A stretch of 64,000 nucleotides of DNA from Sellimonas sp963559135 (GTDB lineage Bacteria > Bacillota > Clostridia > Lachnospirales > Lachnospiraceae), in assembly GCA_963559135.1 (NCBI GenBank), contig CAUWJP010000008.1, forward strand, positions 29,320 to 93,319, given 5' to 3'. Of this stretch, positions 24,534-32,976 are shown piece by piece. A program made the position numbers and the translations under genes. Under the pieces are notes generated by a model. It was not told the origin of the DNA. It ran no database searches and saw only the letters and a list, made by a program, of their open reading frames with translations. Position 1 is the stretch's first letter; each line of letters opens with the position of its first letter.

Positions 24534-25175
24534 ATGAAAGAAAAATGGATCAGTAGTATCATTGCAGGGGTGTATATTGCCATGGGTGCCATGGTGTATT
24601 TAAGTATATCGGACAAGATCATCGCAAGTTTCTTTTTTTCAACAGGAATTTTACTTGTACTGAATCTTCACAATCGGTTATTTACAAGGGTCTGCCCTCT
24701 TGGGGTTTATGACCGGTCTTACCATTTCAGCGATATGGCAATTGCCTGGATCGGAAACGGGATCGGAACACTGCTCGTTGCCGTGCTCATTCATTTCACA
24801 CGATTTGAGGCGGGGATTCTTGAGCGAGTGAAGGAAATCGTAACACCGAAGATTGACGATTCTCCGATCAGCCTGATTCTTCTTGGTATTTTCTGCGGCC
24901 TGTTTGTGGCGTTTGCGGTTTTCGTCGGAGGCATCCGGCAAAAGCAGGGATCTTTTGCCCAGATTTTTTACGTTTGGCTGTTTATCACCGCCTTCGTCTT
25001 CTGCGGATTTGAGCATATTGTGGCGGATATGTATTATCTGTCCGTATATGGCTTAAATTTCTCAATCGCTCCGGATCAGATCCTGAAAGTACTGGTCTGT
25101 GTAACGATAGGAAATGTCATCGGCGGTGCGGCTGTCGGATACTCTATCCGTCGGCTGGATGTATCTTCTAAATAG
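24534..25175 (+). CDS. Formate/nitrite transporter (FNT) family channel, 213 aa
   Basis: Six hydrophobic segments and the FNT signature FCGFEHIVADMYYLS near residue 160. ATG follows GATGAGGAGTAA. A pentameric channel for small monovalent anions (formate, nitrite, hydrosulfide). The protein is shorter than E. coli FocA (285), typical of clostridial forms. Substrate not decided by context. Confidence 0.85.
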   Translation: MKEKWISSIIAGVYIAMGAMVYLSISDKIIASFFFSTGILLVLNLHNRLFTRVCPLGVYDRSYHFSDMAIAWIGNGIGTLLVAVLIHFTRFEAGILERVKEIVTPKIDDSPISLILLGIFCGLFVAFAVFVGGIRQKQGSFAQIFYVWLFITAFVFCGFEHIVADMYYLSVYGLNFSIAPDQILKVLVCVTIGNVIGGAAVGYSIRRLDVSSK

Positions 25176-25189
25176 TATCTGTAACATAA

Positions 25190-25236
25190 AACACAGGAAA
25201 GAATTTCTCATGAAACTGTTCTTTCCTGTGTTTTTT
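25190..25236 (+). terminator. Terminator of FNT gene
   Basis: 14-bp stem AACACAGGAAAGAA with TTCTTTCCTGTGTT, then Ts. Confidence 0.9.
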
Positions 25237-25246
25237 GCATTTTAAT

Positions 25247-25271
25247 AGCCAGTACAGGGAATGTACTGGCT
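25247..25271. repeat. Hairpin, 9-bp arms, downstream of the binding-protein gene
   Basis: AGCCAGTAC with GTACTGGCT. No clean T-run on either strand. It may be the 3' end signal of the minus-strand gene 115 bases away; the AT-rich stretch between them shows nothing else. Confidence 0.4.
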
Positions 25272-25385
25272 GAGGGAAAAAGTTATGAAAAAGTTTATTC
25301 ACAAAGTATTACTTACTTTGTAGTTTTATAATACATGTCAAATGTGAAGAAAGTGTGTTTAAAATATCAAAAAAGTATTAAAAAT

Positions 25386-26414
25386 TTATTTCGCAGCCTT
25401 TTTTGCAAATTCGGTTGTGACAAGATCTTCGTACGGAGTTCTGGAATTGAGTTCACCGGCATCCTCCAGAATATCCTGTAACAGTTCAAAGCTGTCCTGA
25501 TTGAAGATCATATCTTCTTTCCAGGTTTTCTGCTCATAATACCGTGAAACAATCGTTGTGATTGTTTCCAGATCATTTTCTTTAAACTGGGGCTGAATGA
25601 CTTCTGAAATCTCTTCCGGTGTGTGCTCATTTACATAATCCATCCCTTTTTGCAAAGCGTCTGTAAAGCTCTGGATAATGTCCGGATGCTCTTCCAGATA
25701 GCTCTTCTTTGCAGAAAATGCCGTGTAAGGCACATAACCGCTTTCTTTCCCAAGGGAAGCAACGACATATCCTTTACCTGAAGTTTCCAACGTCGTGGCA
25801 CCCGGTTCAAATTCTACCGTAAAATCTCCCTGTCCGCCGGAAAAGGCAGCCGCTGTGGATCCAAACTCAATATTCTGATTGATCGTTACATCTTTTACCG
25901 GATCAATGTCGTTCTGCTTCAGGATATATTCAAAGACCATCTCCGGCATTCCGCCTTTTCTGCCTCCAAGTACTGTCTTTCCCTTCAGATCTTCCCAGGC
26001 AAAATCTTCAATCGGTTCTCTGGATACAAGGAAATTGCCTGCTCTTTGCGTCAGCTGGGCAAAATTGACGACATAATCTTTTGCCCCCTCATTATACATA
26101 TAAATAGAAGATTCCGATCCCATGAATCCGATATCCGCCTGATTGGAAAGCACGGCTGTCATAGTTTTGTCTGCTCCATATCCGGTAACCAGTTCCAGAT
26201 CGATTCCCTCGTCCTTAAAATAATCTTTCTCGATTGCCACATACATCGGGGCATAAAAAATGGAATGAGCAACTTCGTTCAAAGTTACTTTCGTAAGTTT
26301 ATTTTCCTCCTTTTTCTCCGCTTCCGATAAGCCGGTCTCTTCTTTTGCACATCCTGCGAGCAACGATACTACAAGTACAGCAACGAAAAGTACAGACAAA
26401 ATTTTCTTTTTCAT
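25386..26414 (-). CDS. NMT1/SsuA-type ABC substrate-binding lipoprotein, orphan
   Basis: 342 residues from ATG 26414, behind TTGGAGGTTATT. Lipobox LLAGC near residue 22. NMT1/THI5-like features: APMYVAIEKDYFKDEGID, ADKTMTAVLSNQADIGF, TVLGGRKGGMPEM. Captures a small ligand outside the cell, such as a sulfonate, nitrate, pyrimidine or aromatic compound. No permease or ATPase gene is next to it. Confidence 0.85.
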   Translation of the reverse strand: MKKKILSVLFVAVLVVSLLAGCAKEETGLSEAEKKEENKLTKVTLNEVAHSIFYAPMYVAIEKDYFKDEGIDLELVTGYGADKTMTAVLSNQADIGFMGSESSIYMYNEGAKDYVVNFAQLTQRAGNFLVSREPIEDFAWEDLKGKTVLGGRKGGMPEMVFEYILKQNDIDPVKDVTINQNIEFGSTAAAFSGGQGDFTVEFEPGATTLETSGKGYVVASLGKESGYVPYTAFSAKKSYLEEHPDIIQSFTDALQKGMDYVNEHTPEEISEVIQPQFKENDLETITTIVSRYYEQKTWKEDMIFNQDSFELLQDILEDAGELNSRTPYEDLVTTEFAKKAAK

Positions 26415-26520
26415 AATAACCTCCAAAAAACTGTTTCATACTTTCAGATTATGAACTTCTCTGGAAGGTGTGACGTCTGCTACCACGCTCATTTATCAGA
26501 ATTTTATTGAAATTCGGACA

Positions 26521-26550
26521 ATTTCTTGACTTTTCTTTATATTTCTTGAC
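26521..26550. repeat. Ten-base direct repeat upstream of csp promoter
   Basis: ATTTCTTGAC at 26521-26530 and again at 26541-26550, a 20-bp period, with a third TTGAC at 26557 serving as the -35. Phase of two helical turns suggests a regulator site or stacked -35 elements. Confidence 0.55.
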
Positions 26551-26556
26551 AAATCA

Positions 26557-26585
26557 TTGACTTTTCATGCAAAAAGTGCTATGCT
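26557..26585 (+). promoter_or_regulatory. Promoter of cold-shock gene
   Basis: TTGACT, 17 bases, TATGCT. Confidence 0.65.
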
Positions 26586-26590
26586 CTAGG

Positions 26591-26610
26591 AACATCGAAA
26601 ATTCGATGTT
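26591..26610 (+). promoter_or_regulatory. 5' leader hairpin of csp mRNA
   Basis: AACATCGAA with TTCGATGTT, two-base loop, followed by a U-rich tract and 36 bases before the start codon. It sits at the predicted transcript 5' end, and could stabilise the RNA or act as temperature-sensitive attenuator. Confidence 0.55.
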
Positions 26611-26646
26611 TTGCTTATTGTTTTTATTTTTTATGGAGGTAGCACT

Positions 26647-26847
26647 ATGAATAAGGGTACCGTAAAATGGTTCAACAACCAGAAGGGCTATGGATTTATC
26701 TGTGACGAATCTGGAAACGATGTGTTTGTACACTATACTGGACTGAACATGGATGGATTCAAGACACTGGAAGAAGGGCAGGCTGTTGAATTCGAAATAA
26801 CAGAAGGAGAAAAAGGTTCTCAGGCTGTCAATGTGACAAAGTTATAA
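26647..26847 (+). CDS. Cold-shock protein, CspA/B family
   Basis: 66 residues; ATG 26647 follows ATGGAGGTAGCACT. RNA-binding motifs KGYGFI (RNP1) and DVFVHY (RNP2), and initial GTVKWFN. Single-stranded nucleic-acid chaperone. RNP2 ends Tyr rather than the usual Phe. Confidence 0.95.
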   Translation: MNKGTVKWFNNQKGYGFICDESGNDVFVHYTGLNMDGFKTLEEGQAVEFEITEGEKGSQAVNVTKL

Positions 26848-26932
26848 TCGAAATTGTATGCATCTTTTATTTATATAAATTCGTTCTTTCAATTTAGATA
26901 TTTAAAAGCCATAGAATCTGGATTACAAAAAA

Positions 26933-26956
26933 AGGCTGTCGATGACAGCCTTTTTT
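26933..26956. terminator. Bidirectional terminator after csp and the ACT gene
   Basis: AGGCTGTC-GAT-GACAGCCT with six As before and six Ts after. Confidence 0.9.
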
Positions 26957-26967
26957 GATACATTTCT

Positions 26968-27402
26968 TTATATATTTTCCTTGTATGCCTCGTCTGCTTT
27001 CCAGACGCCGAACCCACTCTGGTTTAATATATCCGTTGCTCTTTCTGGTTCATCTGTCTTTAAAACTGCGGAAGCATCTTCCCCGTTTGCAAACGCATAC
27101 ATATATTCTACGTTAATCCCGCCTTCTACAAGCTGATGCATCGCTTTACTCAAAGATCCGGTTGCGTGTGGAACTCTCAGGGCAATGACAGGCGTGAGCA
27201 TTGCCGTAATTCCGATCTTCTTCAGCTCATCTTTCCCCTTTTCCGGGTCTGAGACGATCATTCTTAACATCCCGTACTCTGTTGTATCAGCAAGACTGAG
27301 GGCGACAATATTGACACCGTTTGCTCCAAGCGCATGCAAAACTTCGTCCAGTCTTCCTTCTCTGTTCTCCAGAAACACCGATAATTGCTGAATTGTACTC
27401 AT
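26968..27402 (-). CDS. Tandem ACT-domain protein, last gene of aromatic cluster
   Basis: 144 residues with two ACT folds, first starting QLSVFLENREGRLDEVLHALGANGVNI, and the second near VPHATGSLSKAMHQLVEGGINV. ACT domains bind amino acids. Placed 11 bases after paaK. A similar 138-residue protein follows iorB. Probably an amino-acid sensor or allosteric partner for the ligase; not proven. Confidence 0.85.
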   Translation of the reverse strand: MSTIQQLSVFLENREGRLDEVLHALGANGVNIVALSLADTTEYGMLRMIVSDPEKGKDELKKIGITAMLTPVIALRVPHATGSLSKAMHQLVEGGINVEYMYAFANGEDASAVLKTDEPERATDILNQSGFGVWKADEAYKENI

Positions 27403-27413
27403 CCTTTTCCCTC

Positions 27414-28739
27414 CTATACAAGATTCCGGTTGTCAATTACCCGTTTTGCTTTTCCTTCACTTCTCTCAATCGTCTTTGGCTCTACCAGCTTGACTCTGAC
27501 CGAAACACCAAGTGCCTGCTTTAAGACGGCCCCGATCTTATGGCGGAGTGCATCGAGCTTCCGGATTTCGTCAGAGAAGAATTTTTCGTCTACTTCTACC
27601 ATGACAGTGAGCACATCCATGTTGTCCTCTCTGTCGATAATCAGCAGATAATGAGGAATGACTTCTCCGATTCCAAAGAGTGCAGTTTCCACCTGAGTCG
27701 GGAATACGTTGACGCCGCGGATGACTTTCATATCGTCTGTACGTCCTTTGAACTTGGAAATTCTCGGCGTTGTACGGCCGCATTTGCATGTCTCATGGCA
27801 GATACTTGTAAGGTCTTTTGTCCTGTAACGGATCAAAGGTACAGCCTCTTTATCCAACGTGGTAAATACCAGTTCTCCGGTCTCGCCGTCTCCGAGAGGC
27901 GCATGTGTAACCGGATCAAGGACTTCCGGATAGAAGAAATCAGAATTCACATGGAGTCCTTCGTGGTGGATGCAGTCCATAGCAACCCCCGGTCCGCTAA
28001 TCTCGCAGAGTCCATAAATATCGAAACAATTGATCTTCAGAATCTCCTCGATCTTGTGTCGCATTTCAACGGTCCAAGGTTCCGCTCCGCATACTGCCGC
28101 CTTGATTTTCATCTTTTCCACGACACCTGCCTCCTGCATGGCTTCTGCAAGATGCATCGCATAGGATGGCGTACAGGCAAACGCTGTAGCGCCAAAATCT
28201 TCCATACACATGAGCTGACGTTTCGTATTTCCGGCTGACATCGGGATTGCCATAGCTCCAAGCTTCTGCGCTCCGAAATCCAGTCCCATTCCTCCGGTAA
28301 ACAGTCCGTAGCCATAGCAGACATGGATTCGATCCTGTGCCGTCAGCCCTGCCATTGTAAGACAGCGTGCTACACATTCGCCCCAGATGTCCACATCCTT
28401 CTGTGTATAGGCCATGACCGTCAGTTTTCCAGTCGTTCCGGAAGTTCCCTGAACTCTAACGATCTTTTCATTGGGCACTGCCTGAAATCCAAACGGATAA
28501 TTGTCCCTCAAATCTTCCTTTGTCGTAAATGGAAGCTTTGTAATATCTTCGATCCCTTTGATATCGCCCGGTTCTACACCGAGTTCCTTCATCTTTTCCG
28601 TGTAAAACGGAACGACTCCATACACTCTTTTTACAAGATTTTTCAGTTTTTCTCCCTGAAGTACCATCCGCTCATCTTCGCTCATACATTCTGCATGGGG
28701 ATCACGGATCTGTTCTTTCCATGTTTTGTCTGTTATCAT
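27414..28739 (-). CDS. paaK: Phenylacetate-CoA ligase family enzyme (copy 2 of cluster)
   Basis: 441 residues, full length. AMP-binding motif VQGTSGTTGKLTVM, middle GGMGLDFGAQKLGAMAIPMSAGNTKRQ, GLCEISGPGV, and CKCGRTTPRI with cysteines. Activates aryl-acetate with ATP and CoA. It may in reverse produce ATP from aryl-CoA made by the adjacent oxidoreductase, as in archaea; inference. Confidence 0.9.
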   Translation of the reverse strand: MITDKTWKEQIRDPHAECMSEDERMVLQGEKLKNLVKRVYGVVPFYTEKMKELGVEPGDIKGIEDITKLPFTTKEDLRDNYPFGFQAVPNEKIVRVQGTSGTTGKLTVMAYTQKDVDIWGECVARCLTMAGLTAQDRIHVCYGYGLFTGGMGLDFGAQKLGAMAIPMSAGNTKRQLMCMEDFGATAFACTPSYAMHLAEAMQEAGVVEKMKIKAAVCGAEPWTVEMRHKIEEILKINCFDIYGLCEISGPGVAMDCIHHEGLHVNSDFFYPEVLDPVTHAPLGDGETGELVFTTLDKEAVPLIRYRTKDLTSICHETCKCGRTTPRISKFKGRTDDMKVIRGVNVFPTQVETALFGIGEVIPHYLLIIDREDNMDVLTVMVEVDEKFFSDEIRKLDALRHKIGAVLKQALGVSVRVKLVEPKTIERSEGKAKRVIDNRNLV

Positions 28740-28751
28740 GTCCTTTTCCTC

Positions 28752-29168
28752 CTACAATTCCTCATCCGAGACAAGCTTTACTCCTGCTTCCGAAAGAATC
28801 TTTTCCGCACGTTCCATGTTGTCTGTCGAGAACACCATCACCGGTGCGTTATTATCACGGATCACGAACGAATAAATATAATTCAGATTGATCTGTCCGT
28901 CAGCCAAAATGGAAAGCATTCTGTTTAACTTTCCTTTTTCATCTTTTAATTCTACCCCGACCACGTCATAAATCCGTACTACAAATCCCAGTCTGGTCAG
29001 CGCTTCTTTCGCCTGTTCCGGCCGGTCCACCACCATTCTAAGAATTCCGAACTCCGGAGTATCAAACGAGGCGACCGCACGGATATTGATCTCTGCCTCC
29101 ATCAGCTTTGAGGTTACTTCCATCAGACTTCCCGGTCTGTTTTCCACAAATACCGATACTTGTTTCAT
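28752..29168 (-). CDS. Tandem ACT-domain protein following iorB
   Basis: 138 residues; two ACT repeats beginning VSVFVENRPGSLMEVTSKLMEAEINI and VGVELKDEKGKLNRMLSILADGQINL. Relative of the 144-residue protein; differs in cavity residues, so ligand may differ. Directly upstream of paaK. Confidence 0.85.
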   Translation of the reverse strand: MKQVSVFVENRPGSLMEVTSKLMEAEINIRAVASFDTPEFGILRMVVDRPEQAKEALTRLGFVVRIYDVVGVELKDEKGKLNRMLSILADGQINLNYIYSFVIRDNNAPVMVFSTDNMERAEKILSEAGVKLVSDEEL

Positions 29169-29177
29169 CTCGTCCTC

Positions 29178-29747
29178 CTATCGTGCTGCTCCTGTTTCAA
29201 ACGCTTTTTTATTGATCTCGACTGTTTTTGGCGGAACCGTCTTTTCAATAACCCGGTACCACTGCTCTTTTGTAAAGTCCATATGTCTGGATGCAATGCC
29301 CAGAACGATCATATTAAATACTTTTGGATTTCCAAGTTTCTTTGCCTCCTCTGTCGCATTGACAGTGTAGACTTTATATTTCTCTTCCAGCGTTTCGATA
29401 ATATGCTCTGGATACTGGGCCGCACCAATGACTACCGGCATCGGATCAATCCTCCAGTCATTCAGGATCAGCGCCCCGCCTTCTTTCAGAAAATGTGCAT
29501 AGCGCAGAGCTTCCAGCCGTTCAAATGCGATAATGACATCTGCACAGCCTTCCTCCACGATCGGTTCTGCCACCTTATCTCCGTAGCGTACAAATGTTAC
29601 AACGCTTCCGCCTCTCTGAGCCATACCATGGACTTCCGAAAGTTTAACATCATATCCTGCATCCAGTGCAAGTCCTCCAAGAATCCGGCTGGTCAGAAGT
29701 GTTCCCTGGCCTCCAACGCCGACTATCATAATATTTTTTACTCCCAT
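29178..29747 (-). CDS. iorB: Indolepyruvate:ferredoxin oxidoreductase beta subunit
   Basis: 189 residues. Start motif MIVGVGGQGTLLTSRILGGLALDAG and VHGMAQRGGSVVTFVR typical of the gamma-type domain of 2-oxoacid oxidoreductases. Starts on the last base of iorA stop (TAATG). Works with IorA to turn aryl-pyruvates into aryl-acetyl-CoA, reducing ferredoxin. Confidence 0.93.
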   Translation of the reverse strand: MGVKNIMIVGVGGQGTLLTSRILGGLALDAGYDVKLSEVHGMAQRGGSVVTFVRYGDKVAEPIVEEGCADVIIAFERLEALRYAHFLKEGGALILNDWRIDPMPVVIGAAQYPEHIIETLEEKYKVYTVNATEEAKKLGNPKVFNMIVLGIASRHMDFTKEQWYRVIEKTVPPKTVEINKKAFETGAAR

Positions 29748-31501
29748 TACATTTCACCTGCCTTTACCAGTTCAATCGCCCCAAACTTACAGAGGGATTC
29801 ACACAGTCCGCATCCGGTACACATCGTGTCATCAATCCGAATCGTGCCGTCCTCGTTTCTTGTCATGGCCGGACAGCCCGGTTTCATACACATGCCGCAT
29901 TTTTTACATTTTTCCGGATCCGCAGCATAGAGCGGTTTTGGTCTCTTGTCAAGAAGCACACACGGTGTCTTTGTAATGATGACAGATACTTCATCTTTTG
30001 CTACTTCTTCCTTGATTGCCTTCTCCAGTGCTTCAATGTCAAAGGCATTGATTTCCTGTACATTCGGCACACCGATTGCACGGCACAGATTCGGAATGTC
30101 AATTGCGTACGTCGGATCTCCCTGCAATGTTTTTCCGGTTGCCGCATGATCCTGATGTCCGGTCATTCCTGTAGTAGAATTATCCAGAATCAGCACCGTT
30201 CCGGTAGCCTGATTGTAAACCATGTTCATCAGGGAATTGACGCCGGTATGTAAAAATGTAGAATCTCCGATCACTGCTACCCAGTTTTTGATGTATTCTT
30301 TTCCTTTTGCTTTCTCCATTCCATGAAGGCTGGAAATACTTGCTCCCATACAGATCGTCGTGTCCACTACGCTAAGCGGTGCCACTGCTCCGAGTGTATA
30401 GCATCCGATATCTCCTGCTGCATGCATCTTTAATTTATTGAGAACATAGAAAACACTTCTGTGCGGGCATCCCGGGCAGAGAATCGGCGGCCGCTGCGGC
30501 AAATCTGCCGGAGGATCCAACCGCACCTCTTCTCCAAGAATAGCCTTGCGGATCATATTGGCACTGTATTCTCCCTGAATGGTAAAAATCTCTTTTCCAA
30601 TAGCTGGAATACCCCAGGATTTTACCTGCTCTTCAATCACAGGATCCAGCTCCTCTACGATATACAGTGTCTCAACCTTGGATGCAAATTCCCGGATCAG
30701 CTTTTCCGGAAGCGGATTGACCATACCAAGCTTTAAGACCGAAGCCTGAGGTAGCGCTTCTTTTACATACTGATACGGAATTCCGCTTGTGATGACTCCG
30801 ATTTTGGTATCGTTCATCTCTATTTTATTGATCGAGAGCGTGTCTGCCGCTTCTTTTAATTCATTGTTTCTCTTTTCAATTTCCACATGCCTAAATTTTG
30901 CGTTTCCAGGCATCATGACATTTTTTCGGATGTTCTTTTCATATGGTTTATCCGGAATCTCTTCCCGGTCTTTAAGTTCCACAAGTCCCTGAGAATGAGC
31001 CAGTCTTGTGGTAATGCGGAAGATAACCGGACGGTCAAACTGTTCGCTTAATTCAAATCCGATTTTTACAAACTCCTTTGCCTCCGCACTGTCTGACGGC
31101 TCCAGAACCGGCACACCTGCAGCTCTTGCAATCATTCTTGTGTCCTGTTCATTCTGGGAGCTGTAAAGTCCCGGATCGTCTGCCACCATGAAGAGCAGTC
31201 CTCCGTTGACTCCCATATAGGAAACCGTATAGAGCGGATCGGAAGCTACATTGAGCCCCACATGCTTCATACATGCCATTGCACGCACTCCGGAGATACT
31301 TGCTCCAATTGCAGTTTCTGCGGCCACTTTCTCATTCGGCGCCCACTCTGCGTACAGATCATCCCGGTATTTCACGAGATTTTCGCTGATTTCCGTACTC
31401 GGCGTTCCTGGATAGGCGGATGATACCTTGACTCCGGCTTCATACGCACCTCTTGCAATTGCTTCATTTCCAAGCATTATGACTTTATTTATTTCTGACA
31501 T
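29747..31501 (-). CDS. iorA: Indolepyruvate:ferredoxin oxidoreductase alpha subunit
   Basis: 584 residues from ATG 31501, overlapping no part of the upstream stop; AGGATGG precedes. Pyruvate-oxidoreductase-type N-terminal, TPP region GDIGCYTLGAVAPLSVVD and GDSTFLHTGVNSL, and C-terminal two 4Fe-4S motifs CKKCGMCMKPGCP and CTGCGLCESLC. Oxygen-sensitive enzyme of anaerobes; substrates indole-, phenyl- and hydroxyphenyl-pyruvate. Confidence 0.95.
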   Translation of the reverse strand: MSEINKVIMLGNEAIARGAYEAGVKVSSAYPGTPSTEISENLVKYRDDLYAEWAPNEKVAAETAIGASISGVRAMACMKHVGLNVASDPLYTVSYMGVNGGLLFMVADDPGLYSSQNEQDTRMIARAAGVPVLEPSDSAEAKEFVKIGFELSEQFDRPVIFRITTRLAHSQGLVELKDREEIPDKPYEKNIRKNVMMPGNAKFRHVEIEKRNNELKEAADTLSINKIEMNDTKIGVITSGIPYQYVKEALPQASVLKLGMVNPLPEKLIREFASKVETLYIVEELDPVIEEQVKSWGIPAIGKEIFTIQGEYSANMIRKAILGEEVRLDPPADLPQRPPILCPGCPHRSVFYVLNKLKMHAAGDIGCYTLGAVAPLSVVDTTICMGASISSLHGMEKAKGKEYIKNWVAVIGDSTFLHTGVNSLMNMVYNQATGTVLILDNSTTGMTGHQDHAATGKTLQGDPTYAIDIPNLCRAIGVPNVQEINAFDIEALEKAIKEEVAKDEVSVIITKTPCVLLDKRPKPLYAADPEKCKKCGMCMKPGCPAMTRNEDGTIRIDDTMCTGCGLCESLCKFGAIELVKAGEM

Positions 31502-31502
31502 T

Positions 31503-32813
31503 CTATAATCCATCCTTTCGTAAATCCTTGATTCTCTTCGCCTTTCCCTCAAATCTCTGCAGAGAATAAGGCGCTACCAGCCGGATTTCTGTTGCAAGGC
31601 CAAGCTGGGATTTCAGTCCCGCCTTGATCTTCTTTTCCAGTTCGCTGAGCTTTCCATAGCTGTCAAGCAACCGGTCGTCGATCAGCTCTACCGTGATGGT
31701 CATAACGTCCAGTCTGTTCTTTCGTTCTACAAGGATCTCATAGTGAGGCCCAATCTCGTCGATCTTGAGCAGTACTTCTTCAATCTGTGTCGGGAATACA
31801 TTGACGCCACGGATGACAAGCATATCATCTGCTCTTCCGGAGAGATTTTCGATTCTTGCGGTCGTTCTGCCGCATTTGCACGGCTCATAGAAAAGCCGGG
31901 TCATATCTCCGGTCCGGTAACGTACAATCGGCAAAGCTTCCTTTCCAAGGCAGGTTACAACAAGCTCTCCCCGCTCTCCCGGCGGCAGCACCTCTCCGGT
32001 CTTTGGATCAATGATCTCCGGTATGAACCAGTCCTCATTCACGTGCATACCGCAAAGCTCGCTACATTCACCGGCCACACCCGGCCCGCAAAGCTCACTC
32101 ATGCCGTAGTTCTGTGTGCAAAAGAACTGATCTCCCCATACGTGATGCATCTCCTCGCGCATCGCTTCGGTCATCCCTTCACCTCCGAACAGTCCGGTCC
32201 GAAGGCACAAGTCTTTCTCCGGGTCCATCCCTGCCCTACGAATCTCTTCTCCCAGATGAAGCGCATAGGACGGTGTCGCCACCAGAAGTGTCACGCCCAT
32301 ATCTTTTAGAAACATAATCTGCTTTTTTGTATTACCGGATGACATCGGAATCACGGCGGCCCCGATCTTTTCCAGTCCTCCGTGTAGTCCCAGTGCCCCC
32401 GTAAAGGTACCATAGCCAAAGGAGAGCTGCACGATATCCTCTGCGCATGCTCCTCCCATACAGGCAACTCTTGCCACATTATTCAGCCAGATATCCAGAT
32501 CGTTTTTTGTATATCCTACAATAGTCGGTTTTCCGGTCGTACCAGAACTTGCATGAAAACGTACCAGTTCCTTTTTGTCAACTGCAAACAGGCCCATCGG
32601 ATAATTGTCTCTGAAATCCTTTTTGCTCGTAAATGGAAGTCTCCTCAGATCATCCAATGAATGGATATCTTCTGGAGTCACTCCTGCTTTGTCCATCTTT
32701 TCCCGATAAGGAGCCACCCGCTCATAGATGTAGGAAACTGTCTGTTTCAGTTTCCGAAGCTGGATTGCTTCCAACTCTTCTCTAGGCAATGTCTCCTCCT
32801 TTGCCCATATCAT
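31503..32813 (-). CDS. paaK: Phenylacetate-CoA ligase family enzyme (copy 1 of cluster)
   Basis: 436 residues, starts behind CAGGAGGAAGA. Motifs HASSGTTGKPTIVGY, GTFTGALGLHGGLEKIGAAVIPMSSGNTKKQ, GMSELCGPGVAGEC, CKCGRTTARI. First gene of a paaK-iorA-iorB-ACT-paaK-ACT run. Two different ligases suggest two aromatic acids. Confidence 0.9.
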   Translation of the reverse strand: MIWAKEETLPREELEAIQLRKLKQTVSYIYERVAPYREKMDKAGVTPEDIHSLDDLRRLPFTSKKDFRDNYPMGLFAVDKKELVRFHASSGTTGKPTIVGYTKNDLDIWLNNVARVACMGGACAEDIVQLSFGYGTFTGALGLHGGLEKIGAAVIPMSSGNTKKQIMFLKDMGVTLLVATPSYALHLGEEIRRAGMDPEKDLCLRTGLFGGEGMTEAMREEMHHVWGDQFFCTQNYGMSELCGPGVAGECSELCGMHVNEDWFIPEIIDPKTGEVLPPGERGELVVTCLGKEALPIVRYRTGDMTRLFYEPCKCGRTTARIENLSGRADDMLVIRGVNVFPTQIEEVLLKIDEIGPHYEILVERKNRLDVMTITVELIDDRLLDSYGKLSELEKKIKAGLKSQLGLATEIRLVAPYSLQRFEGKAKRIKDLRKDGL

Positions 32814-32907
32814 TTTTTCTTCCTCCTGGTCTGATTAAATTGGGAATAAAGCACTTCCCTGTTCTATGTAATGCCTTCTGTGAAAAAACCTTCCGGATTT
32901 TTGCATA

Positions 32908-32930
32908 GAAAAAAGAGGACTCGCCTCTTT
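32908..32930 (-). terminator. Terminator of polC operon
   Basis: AAAGAGG-CGAGT-CCTCTTT plus Ts, minus strand. The surrounding 160-base gap otherwise holds the paaK SD; no clear promoter. Confidence 0.7.
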
Positions 32931-32976
32931 GGCTTATCCTCTTTAGTATACCATATTCCTTTATTCGTTTAAAGCA

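Noticed and set aside
26427..26520. Riboswitch (TPP type) ahead of the NMT1-type binding protein
   Set aside because: Leader of ~100 bases lacks the conserved CTGAGA and ACCTGATC parts of a TPP switch.
29160..29930. 256-codon plus-strand frame
   Set aside because: Antisense to iorB; no SD or recognisable motif.
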